6,612 bases of DNA. It comes from an uncultured Lachnospiraceae bacterium. Lineage in GTDB: Bacteria > Bacillota > Clostridia > Lachnospirales > Lachnospiraceae. The stretch spans positions 1 through 6,612 of the forward strand of contig CAMOQY010000082.1 of assembly GCA_946623295.1 (NCBI GenBank). The letters run 5' to 3'. A program made the position numbers and the translations under genes. Each line of letters begins with the position of its first letter. The first letter of the stretch is position 1. The notes under the pieces were generated by a model. The model searched no databases and was not told where the DNA came from. It saw nothing but the letters and a program-made list of their open reading frames with translations. This document shows, piece after piece, positions 1 through 5,386 of this stretch.

Positions 1-1123
1 TCATGATCCAGAAAATGGCGTGTCCCGGATCTTTGATGCGGTCAACGCTGTTGGGCGACCAGAGCTTGGATTTTATCGCGCGTCCGTTTCCTCCGCGAAG
101 ATCCTCCGTGACAGGCACGACCTTGCAGTCTTCGTCCAGCGTAGCGCCGACGTTCTGCATCGTGAGCAGATACTTGGTGGCATCGCATTCGAGCGGATAG
201 TCTGCGGTCTTGTCAAAATACGTCGGCTCGAGAGCAATTGACGAGCGGGTCTCCGTGTTGATGATGAAAGCGTCGTCGTGCAGGATCGTGACGTCGTATT
301 TATCGTGATGGCGGTTGTGAGTAATGGTGGATTTACCGGATCCCGACAGACCGAATACACTGATGACATACTTTCTGCCGTCAGGAAGGTTGTATCTCTT
401 CATACCGCCGTGGCAGCAGGCGTAGCCGTGGCGGTTCGCTATCGCCCAGGCCAGGGTAAGCGTGCCTTTTTTAAACTCGCCGAAATACCTCATTCCCAGG
501 ATCGCCGCGCAGTTCATCGAAGGATCAAAATACGCCAGCCCCATGGGGTGGTCGGGATGCGTCCAGTCGGGATCGGCGAAAACAAAGATATCTCCTTCGT
601 TCTCGATCGGGCGGGACTCATGGTACATATTGTTGTATTCCGTGGTTATGTACTGGAAATTCAGCATCCATGAAAACATCTGGTTTTCAAAGCCCTCGGG
701 GATAAGCAGGTGGGCCCTGACCATGAACTCAGGGTCGAGACCTATATACGCCTGCGTATGATAAAGCTTGCGATTGCGCACTGCGTAGGCAGCCTCCATG
801 ACCTTGCGGTTAAGATCCTCGATGTCGACTCCGGGCTCTCCGGCTATGCGCCGCGCAGTGGCGGTACGTCCCGTGATGCGGCCGTCATTAAAGATCAGCA
901 CCTTTGAGTTGCGGGGAAGACCCATCTTTTCCGCGTTAAAGATAGGCATGTCAGTAACTATGGTTCCCGGAGAAGCTACGGCAAGGTTATATGCTGTAGC
1001 CACATCATCGACCTTAGTCACGTTGTTTGCGTAGAAAGGAGTCTCAACAATGGTCCTGAAACGGCCCATCCTGGGATTCTGCGGTCCGATCTCACTTCTT
1101 GGGAAATTAGCCTGGGTTGACAT
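1..1123 (-). CDS. pckA: Phosphoenolpyruvate carboxykinase, ATP type (partial, 3' end beyond window)
   Basis: Converts oxaloacetate + ATP to PEP + CO2 + ADP, or the reverse for anaplerosis; cytosolic. I translated 374 residues with no stop before the left edge; family members are about 540 residues, so the C-terminal third is missing. The overall sequence is divergent, but the active-site landmarks align with E. coli PckA: TGR with R86 (E. coli R65), Y213, K218-K219 and H238 (E. coli Y207, K212-K213, H232, with identical spacing), P-loop GLSGSGKST with K264 (E. coli K254), the kinase-2 acidic pair HDD at 282-284, and NGR with R348 (E. coli R333). The E. coli numbering is from memory. The start is ATG at 1123 with AGGAGG five bases upstream. 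The gene has its own promoter and follows the aconitase terminator, so it is probably monocistronic or the first gene of an operon. The residue pattern indicates ATP rather than GTP type. Confidence 0.87.
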   Translation of the reverse strand, partial: MSTQANFPRSEIGPQNPRMGRFRTIVETPFYANNVTKVDDVATAYNLAVASPGTIVTDMPIFNAEKMGLPRNSKVLIFNDGRITGRTATARRIAGEPGVDIEDLNRKVMEAAYAVRNRKLYHTQAYIGLDPEFMVRAHLLIPEGFENQMFSWMLNFQYITTEYNNMYHESRPIENEGDIFVFADPDWTHPDHPMGLAYFDPSMNCAAILGMRYFGEFKKGTLTLAWAIANRHGYACCHGGMKRYNLPDGRKYVISVFGLSGSGKSTITHNRHHDKYDVTILHDDAFIINTETRSSIALEPTYFDKTADYPLECDATKYLLTMQNVGATLDEDCKVVPVTEDLRGGNGRAIKSKLWSPNSVDRIKDPGHAIFWIM

Positions 1124-1175
1124 GGATACCTCCTGGAGTGCGCATCATGCGATTTTTTCATACTAAAAACAATCA

Positions 1176-1198
1176 GTTAAAATATCAATCATTTTAAC
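1176..1198. repeat. Inverted repeat in the pckA leader, possible operator
   Basis: Perfect 8-bp inverted repeat: GTTAAAAT (1176-1183), 7-base spacer, ATTTTAAC (1191-1198). It starts almost exactly at the transcription start predicted from the adjacent -10 box, a typical place for a repressor site. The sequence is AT-rich, so chance is a real alternative. Confidence 0.4.
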
Positions 1199-1205
1199 AA
1201 ATATT

Positions 1206-1234
1206 ATTTTCCCACGGCGTTGCTAAAAAGTCAA
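1206..1234 (-). promoter_or_regulatory. Probable sigma-A promoter of pckA
   Basis: Read on the minus strand: -35 box TTGACT at 1234-1229 (5 of 6 matches), a 17-base spacer, and -10 box GAAAAT at 1211-1206 (4 of 6). The start would be near 1199, giving a leader of about 76 nt. The -35 match and spacing are good and the -10 is weak. An AATAAT lies three bases downstream, but with a 20-base spacer. Confidence 0.45.
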
Positions 1235-1259
1235 CTGATTTGAAATTGCTAAATAATCA
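1220..1259 (-). repeat. Direct repeat pair around the pckA -35 box
   Basis: Two 14-base copies on the minus strand: TGATTATTTAGCAA (1259-1246) and TGACTTTTTAGCAA (1233-1220). They are identical at 12 positions and 26 bp apart. The second overlaps the -35 box. They could be tandem sites for an activator or repressor. The function is inference. Confidence 0.35.
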
Positions 1260-1293
1260 TCAAACTTACTATATTTTTTAATCGATTAACCGT

Positions 1294-1325
1294 TCAGGCC
1301 TCCGGCGGTCCGGCGGCATGCCTGA
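1294..1325. repeat. Tandem 8-mer inside a short inverted repeat
   Basis: TCCGGCGG occurs twice in perfect tandem (1301-1316), enclosed by TCAGGC (1294-1299) and GCCTGA (1320-1325), which can pair. This GC-rich patch lies just beyond the aconitase terminator in otherwise AT-rich DNA. It could be a second hairpin protecting the mRNA end or a small replication-slippage duplication. Confidence 0.4.
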
Positions 1326-1329
1326 TGCG

Positions 1330-1360
1330 AAAAAAGGGCCCGCATTACTGCGGACCCTTT
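1330..1360 (-). terminator. Rho-independent terminator of the aconitase gene
   Basis: On the minus strand, AAAGGGTCCGCA (1360-1349), loop GTAA, TGCGGGCCCTTT (1344-1333) form a 12-bp stem with one G-U pair. The U tract runs to 1330. It lies 21 bases beyond the aconitase stop codon in the correct orientation. Confidence 0.92.
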
Positions 1361-1381
1361 GGAGTATAGCTTTTTTCAGGC

Positions 1382-3661
1382 TTAGCCCCTGTAGTAGTTG
1401 ATCAGGCAGCCGGCCTTGATGATGTCGCGCTCGGCATCGGTCAGGTCGCCAAGATGAACGGTAAACTCGTTGACCTTGCCGTCGGGCTTGACCGCATAGG
1501 CCTTGATGTTGTCGTTCTTCTCGGTGATGGCCTTGCGAAGGCCGGGAACGAATACGTAATCATCAAGAGCGAAAGGCAGAGCCTTGTCGTCTTCGTCTAC
1601 CAGGAACGGGCACATACCCCAGTTGATGAGGTTGGAACGATATCTCTTGGTAGCGTATTCCTTTGCGAGGTTGGCCCATCCGCCGAGAACCTTCTGGCAG
1701 GAAGCAGCCTGCTCACGGGCGGAACCGTCGCCGGGCTTCACGGCAAAGATGGTGGAGCCGATAGCGGTCTTCATAGGATCGACGCTGACGCCGGCAGCCT
1801 TCAGGGCGTCATAAGCGGCCTGGAAAGCAGTAGGGGCCTCGCCGGCCTGACGCGCGTGCTCGACCTTCTGAACTTCCTTCGCCTTGGGAACGTAGTTGGG
1901 ATCCTTGCGGCTCAGAGCGAACTCTGCCAGACCCAGAGGGTTGGAACGGAAGGAAGAAGTCTCGCCCGAAGGGATCAGCTCGTCGGTGGTGGTAACGGGA
2001 TCATGGATCTCGGAAACGACCTTGAGCATAAGGTCCTCGGTAAGAGCGGTCATCTTGGGCCAAGGCTTGATGTTCGGGCCCTCGACGAGCTCGACCTCGG
2101 GATGAGCTACGCCGTTGCTGCGGTATACGCGATGCTCGTAGATGCTGGCATCGAAGTGATAGGTGTACTTCTTGAAGCCCTCAAAGCCCTCTGCGCTGGT
2201 AAGGAAGCCCTTGTTGGCAGCGGTGGCTGCGATGGAGCGGGCGTCCATAAGAGCGACGGAAGCGATCTGGCCGTTCTGGACCTTCGAACCCTCGCGGTTG
2301 GGGAAGTTGCGGGTCGCGTGACGGATGGAGAGAGCGTTGTTTGCGGGAGTATCGCCTGCGCCGAAGCAAGGTCCGCAGAACGCGGTCTTGAGGATGGCGC
2401 CGGTCTCAAGGATCGTCGCGGCAGCGCCGTTCTTGATGATCTCCATGTAGATAGGCGTGGAAGCGGGATATACGCTGAGGGTGAACTTATCGTTGCCGAT
2501 GTACTGGCCCTTCAGAATATCGGCCGCAGCCATGATATTCTCGAAGCCGCCGCCGGCGCAGCCGGCGATCAGGCCCTGCTCGGTGTAGAGCTTTCCGTTA
2601 ACGATTTTGTCCTGAAGGCTGTACTTGACCTTGTCGCCAAAGGAGATCTTTGCGCGCTCCTCAGCGTCGTGAAGGACGTCCTTGAGGTTGGCGTTTACTT
2701 CGTCGATAGTGTAGGCCATGCTGGGATGGAAAGGCATAGCGATCATGGGCTTGATCTCGTCCAGGTCTACATAGACCACGCGGTCATAGTAGGTGACAGG
2801 GGCGGGATTCAGCTCCTTGTACTGCTCGCTGCGGCCATGGATGTCGAACCACTCCTTTGTATTCTCGTCTGTGCGCCAGATGGAGCTCAGGCAGGTGGTC
2901 TCGGTAGTCATGACGTCAACGCCGATACGGAAATCGGTGGACAGATTAGAGATGCCGGGGCCTACGAACTCCATGACTCTGTTCTTGACGTAGCCGCTCT
3001 TGAAGGTAGCGCCTACGAGAGCGATGGCAACGTCCATAGGGCCGACGCCTGTGCGGGGCTTGCCGGTCATGTAGATAGCGACGACCTCAGGCCTCTTGAT
3101 ATCATAGGTCCTGCCGCAGAGCTGCTTTGCAAGCTCGCCGCCGCCCTCGCCGCAGGCGATGGTACCCAGCGCGCCGTAACGGGTATGAGAGTCGGAGCCA
3201 AGGATCATCTTGCCGCAGCCGGCCATCATCTCACGGGCGTACTGATGGATAACAGCCTGATGAGGGGGTACATAGGTGCCGCCGTATTTCTGGGCAGCGG
3301 TAAGACCGAATACATGGTCATCCTCGTTGATGGTGCCGCCGACAGCGCACAGGGAGTTGTGGCAGTTCGTCAGGACATACTCCAGGGGGAACTTCTCCAT
3401 GCCTGATGCACGTGCTGTCTGGATAATGCCGACAAAGGTGATGTCGTGCGATGCCATCGCATCGAATTTGATCTGGAGATTCTCGTTATCTCCGGAAGTG
3501 TTGTGGGCGGTCAGTATTCCGTAAGCGATCGTGCCCTTGCGCGCCTCTTCTTTGTCAGGGGTCTTGCCGGTCATCGCAGCTACCGCAGCAGCGGCGTCGC
3601 CGGTATCCTCTACGAGCTCGGTGCCGTTGACAAGATAAGCGCCATGTTCATAAAGCTTCAT
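1382..3661 (-). CDS. Aconitase-family hydratase (YbhJ-like), probable aconitate hydratase
   Basis: Predicted [4Fe-4S] enzyme isomerising citrate and isocitrate via cis-aconitate; cytosolic. 759 residues, close to E. coli YbhJ (about 753 from memory) and shorter than AcnA/AcnB. The catalytic domains cover about 60-480 (LTNCHNSLCAVGG at 97-109, GSDSHTRYGALGT at 155-167). The cluster ligands are probably C368 (AGCAGGG) and C429/C432 (FCGPC). The swivel domain covers about 550-700: DPVTTTDELIPSG matches the GDSITTDHISPAG region, and GDGSAREQAA (644-653) matches the GSSREHAA active-site loop, keeping S647 and R649 but with Ala at 648. The start is placed at ATG 3661, where AGGAGG lies 7 bases upstream. 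An in-frame ATG at 3709 has no ribosome binding site and would add 16 residues unlike the family. It has its own promoter and terminator. The exact substrate is inferred; YbhJ itself is poorly characterised. Confidence 0.93.
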   Translation of the reverse strand: MKLYEHGAYLVNGTELVEDTGDAAAAVAAMTGKTPDKEEARKGTIAYGILTAHNTSGDNENLQIKFDAMASHDITFVGIIQTARASGMEKFPLEYVLTNCHNSLCAVGGTINEDDHVFGLTAAQKYGGTYVPPHQAVIHQYAREMMAGCGKMILGSDSHTRYGALGTIACGEGGGELAKQLCGRTYDIKRPEVVAIYMTGKPRTGVGPMDVAIALVGATFKSGYVKNRVMEFVGPGISNLSTDFRIGVDVMTTETTCLSSIWRTDENTKEWFDIHGRSEQYKELNPAPVTYYDRVVYVDLDEIKPMIAMPFHPSMAYTIDEVNANLKDVLHDAEERAKISFGDKVKYSLQDKIVNGKLYTEQGLIAGCAGGGFENIMAAADILKGQYIGNDKFTLSVYPASTPIYMEIIKNGAAATILETGAILKTAFCGPCFGAGDTPANNALSIRHATRNFPNREGSKVQNGQIASVALMDARSIAATAANKGFLTSAEGFEGFKKYTYHFDASIYEHRVYRSNGVAHPEVELVEGPNIKPWPKMTALTEDLMLKVVSEIHDPVTTTDELIPSGETSSFRSNPLGLAEFALSRKDPNYVPKAKEVQKVEHARQAGEAPTAFQAAYDALKAAGVSVDPMKTAIGSTIFAVKPGDGSAREQAASCQKVLGGWANLAKEYATKRYRSNLINWGMCPFLVDEDDKALPFALDDYVFVPGLRKAITEKNDNIKAYAVKPDGKVNEFTVHLGDLTDAERDIIKAGCLINYYRG

Positions 3662-3668
3662 GAATAGT

Positions 3669-3674
3669 CCTCCT
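3669..3674 (-). promoter_or_regulatory. Ribosome binding site that decides the aconitase start
   Basis: AGGAGG on the minus strand, 7 bases before ATG 3661. It selects this ATG over the in-frame upstream ATG at 3709, which has no Shine-Dalgarno match and lies in the expected leader. Confidence 0.9.
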
Positions 3675-3728
3675 TGGGTTGTTTTTACATGAATTTTAAT
3701 ACGGATCATGCATACTTTACTTGGAATA

Positions 3729-3757
3729 ATTATCAGCTAAATCATAAATAAAGTCAA
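3729..3757 (-). promoter_or_regulatory. Sigma-A promoter of the aconitase gene
   Basis: On the minus strand, -35 TTGACT (3757-3752, 5 of 6), an exact 17-base spacer, and -10 GATAAT (3734-3729, 5 of 6). The start is expected near 3722, giving a leader of about 61 nt. The -35 box overlaps the downstream arm of a 10-bp inverted repeat, which suggests regulation. Confidence 0.75.
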
Positions 3758-3788
3758 CCCTTCCGAGGTTTATTAGGTAAGGGTTGAC
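3753..3788. repeat. 10-bp perfect inverted repeat overlapping the aconitase -35 box (operator and/or vWA-gene terminator)
   Basis: GTCAACCCTT (3753-3762), 16-base spacer, AAGGGTTGAC (3779-3788). As DNA the arms are centred 26 bp apart, and one overlaps the -35 box. As RNA made from the vWA gene, the arms form a 10-bp hairpin followed by UUUAUUUAU, a moderate terminator. No better terminator is visible between the vWA stop and the aconitase start. Either or both roles are possible. Confidence 0.7.
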
Positions 3789-3891
3789 CGATGGTTTTAT
3801 TTCATTATTTTTTTGATTAAAATACTTAACTTTTGTTAGCTGTCGCCGTATTTGCCGGTGTCATCGGTATTCTTTCGCCTCCTCCGTGAGA

Positions 3892-4557
3892 TTATTTATG
3901 ACGCTTCTCATAGTCTTCGCGGATAGGGGCGCAGCAGGCCTCCATCGCCTCGGACATTTCTTTGCGGTTTTTTGACTTCCTGACCGCGGATACTGTCTGG
4001 GCAATAACCCTGTAATTCAGCTCCGTTCCCTCTCCGTCGCTCACATAATTGATCGCGCGGTTCGCACTGACTCCAAATCTCCCCGCCACCTCGATCGCGT
4101 CGATGTTTGCGCCCAGGAAAAGAAACTCCCATCCGTATTCCTTCTTTTCCCTTTCCACCATTTCCCTGACCTTTTTATAGTCATAGGTGCGGCTGGCATT
4201 TTCCATGCCGTCGGTCGTGATGATAAAGAGAGTTTTCTCGGGGCGGTCCTCCTCTCTCGCATACTTATGGACATTTGCGATATGATGGATCGCGCCGCCA
4301 AGTGCGTCCAGCAGAGCCGTGCAGCCCCTTACATAGTACTGTCTGTCAGTCATCGGCTCGACCTTGCCCACCGGGACTCTGTCGTAGATCACCTCGGTCT
4401 GATCGTCAAAGAGCACAGTGGAGATGTAAGCCTCTCCCTCCTCCTTGCGCTGCTTTTCGATCATGGAATTGAATCCGCCGATCGTGTCGGCCTCAAGGCC
4501 GCCCATGGATCCGCTCCTGTCCAGTATGAAAACCACCTCTGTCAATCCTTTACGCAT
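3892..4557 (-). CDS. Single-domain von Willebrand factor A (vWA) protein with complete MIDAS
   Basis: 221 residues, nearly all one vWA domain. The metal-ion-dependent adhesion site is complete: D13-R-S15-G-S17 in the first loop, T80 in RGCTALLDAL, and D116 in ITTDG. It should therefore bind Mg2+ and a partner protein through it. No signal peptide or membrane segment is seen, so it is cytoplasmic and not a surface adhesin. The C-terminal part (about 140-221) ends in a charged helix with a CC pair at 208-209. The start at ATG 4557 is set by AGGAGG 8 bases upstream. It follows the terminator of the MmcQ-MGMT gene and has its own likely promoter. Single-domain cytoplasmic vWA proteins of this type are widespread in Firmicutes, some near tellurium-resistance-like genes, but no Ter gene is visible here. 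The biochemical role is unknown. Confidence 0.93.
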   Translation of the reverse strand: MRKGLTEVVFILDRSGSMGGLEADTIGGFNSMIEKQRKEEGEAYISTVLFDDQTEVIYDRVPVGKVEPMTDRQYYVRGCTALLDALGGAIHHIANVHKYAREEDRPEKTLFIITTDGMENASRTYDYKKVREMVEREKKEYGWEFLFLGANIDAIEVAGRFGVSANRAINYVSDGEGTELNYRVIAQTVSAVRKSKNRKEMSEAMEACCAPIREDYEKRHK

Positions 4558-4599
4558 AATGAGTTCCTCCTTTTTTGTCCTCCCGGACTTTTCTGTGCT

Positions 4600-4624
4600 C
4601 CGCGGTTTTGATCTGTTTCCGCGG
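4600..4624. repeat. Paired CCGCGG sites in the vWA leader
   Basis: CCGCGG at 4600-4605 and 4619-4624, 13 bases apart. Each is itself a palindrome, so the two can pair as a 6-bp hairpin in the vWA leader. On the plus strand a T run follows, but no plus-strand gene would use it as a terminator. Confidence 0.35.
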
Positions 4625-4646
4625 GCTTTTTTCTGATCACGGCCTC

Positions 4647-4652
4647 ATTATA
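4647..4652 (-). promoter_or_regulatory. Likely -10 box of the vWA gene promoter
   Basis: A perfect TATAAT on the minus strand (4652-4647), about 90 bases before the vWA start. At 17-base spacing the -35 position reads ACCTTT, a poor match, and falls inside the terminator hairpin and U tract of the upstream gene. The promoter is therefore weak, activator-dependent, or a chance TATAAT. Confidence 0.45.
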
Positions 4653-4665
4653 CGATATTGATTTT

Positions 4666-4692
4666 AAAAAAAGGTCGCTTCGCAAGCGACCT
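4666..4692 (-). terminator. Rho-independent terminator of the macro / MmcQ-MGMT operon
   Basis: On the minus strand AGGTCGCTT, loop GCG, AAGCGACCT (4692-4672) form a perfect 9-bp stem, followed by a T run to 4666. An A run on the other side makes it potentially bidirectional, but no plus-strand gene approaches it. It lies 47 bases beyond the upstream stop codon. Confidence 0.92.
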
Positions 4693-4739
4693 CAAAAAAA
4701 GTAAAAAAATGTATTCCCCGTTCTGCACGCGGCGGATGA

Positions 4740-5366
4740 TCACGCATTCCATCCGAACCGGGTCAGATCCACTTTGCCGTTCTTTACCTCGATACCCTCG
4801 GCTTCGAGCAGCTTCGCCTGCGCTCCGGGCCCGCCAAATGCAAACTCTCCGGCAAGCTCGCCTTTTGCGTTTACCACACGGAAGCACGGTATACTGTCCG
4901 GATCGGGATTCCTGTGGAGCGCATTGCCTACAGCCCTGGCCATATTCCTGTCGCCGGCTGCTTCCGCTACCTGCGCGTACGTCGCGACACATCCGCGGGG
5001 GATCCTCCGCACTGCCTCGTATATGCGCTTCGCCGGGCAGTCCGCTATCAGATCGTAGCTTTCAGCGATCATTATCTTAATATCTCTGTCGGGTATGCTG
5101 CCGTCCAGAATGATCGTATTCCAGTGATCCTTGTTCTGATGATAGCCCGGGATCACCGACCTGTACATATCCCGCCAGAAATAAGCCTTGAACGGGTCCA
5201 CCTTGACATTCAGATTTACAAGGCCGCCGCGCTCATACGTCCACAGAAAAGCTTTGTTGTTCAGTTTGTACCGGACCAGCTGCCAGTTTGTATCCGAAAA
5301 CGGAGCGTCCTGATATGTGTCCGGAAAAGAAAGCCCGTATTTTAATGCCTGTTCTCTTGTTTTCAT
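4740..5366 (-). CDS. MmcQ/YjbR domain fused to MGMT-type DNA alkyltransferase domain, PCFR active site
   Basis: 208 residues, two domains. Residues 1 to about 105 are MmcQ/YjbR-like (NLNVKVDP, then GYHQNKDHWNTI). Residues about 112-208 match the DNA-binding and active-site domain of O6-methylguanine-DNA methyltransferase. Compared with human MGMT (numbering from memory), Y130 fits Y114, R144 the Arg finger R128, N153 N137, C161 the acceptor C145 (same 17-residue spacing from the Arg) and E190 E172. The motif is PCFR instead of PCHR: the His that activates the Cys is Phe162. It may be a weak transferase, a damage sensor like the alkyltransferase-like (ATL) proteins, or use another base. ATL proteins differ in changing the Cys instead. 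I chose ATG 5366 with GGTGAT 9 bases upstream; a GTG at 5402 would add 12 residues and overlap the macro gene. It lies 20 bases after that gene, probably in one operon. Confidence 0.92.
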   Translation of the reverse strand: MKTREQALKYGLSFPDTYQDAPFSDTNWQLVRYKLNNKAFLWTYERGGLVNLNVKVDPFKAYFWRDMYRSVIPGYHQNKDHWNTIILDGSIPDRDIKIMIAESYDLIADCPAKRIYEAVRRIPRGCVATYAQVAEAAGDRNMARAVGNALHRNPDPDSIPCFRVVNAKGELAGEFAFGGPGAQAKLLEAEGIEVKNGKVDLTRFGWNA

Positions 5367-5375
5367 TGATAACCA

Positions 5376-5381
5376 ATCACC
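5376..5381 (-). promoter_or_regulatory. Ribosome binding site deciding the MmcQ-MGMT start
   Basis: GGTGAT on the minus strand matches the 3' half of the AGGAGGTGAT Shine-Dalgarno consensus, 9 bases before ATG 5366. It supports that start over GTG 5402, whose nearest GGAGG is about 14 bases away inside the macro gene. Confidence 0.6.
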
Positions 5382-5386
5382 GCGAG

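Noticed and set aside
1099..1161. A small upstream reading frame (ATG at 1161) running into the start of pckA
   Set aside because: It has no ribosome binding site, continues out of frame through the pckA start into pckA, and its sequence is explained by the leader and SD region.
1454..3406. A 650-codon open frame on the plus strand opposite the aconitase gene
   Set aside because: It lies wholly antisense to a clear aconitase family protein, its translation is low-complexity and matches no family I know, and it has no ribosome binding site. It is an artefact of codon bias in the real gene.
3662..3709. A 16-residue N-terminal extension of the aconitase from ATG 3709
   Set aside because: No ribosome binding site precedes 3709, the stretch lies in the expected mRNA leader, and ATG 3661 has a near-ideal AGGAGG.
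4577..4588. Small hairpin GTCC-TCCC-GGAC near the vWA ribosome binding site
   Set aside because: Only four base pairs; too weak to claim as a regulatory structure.
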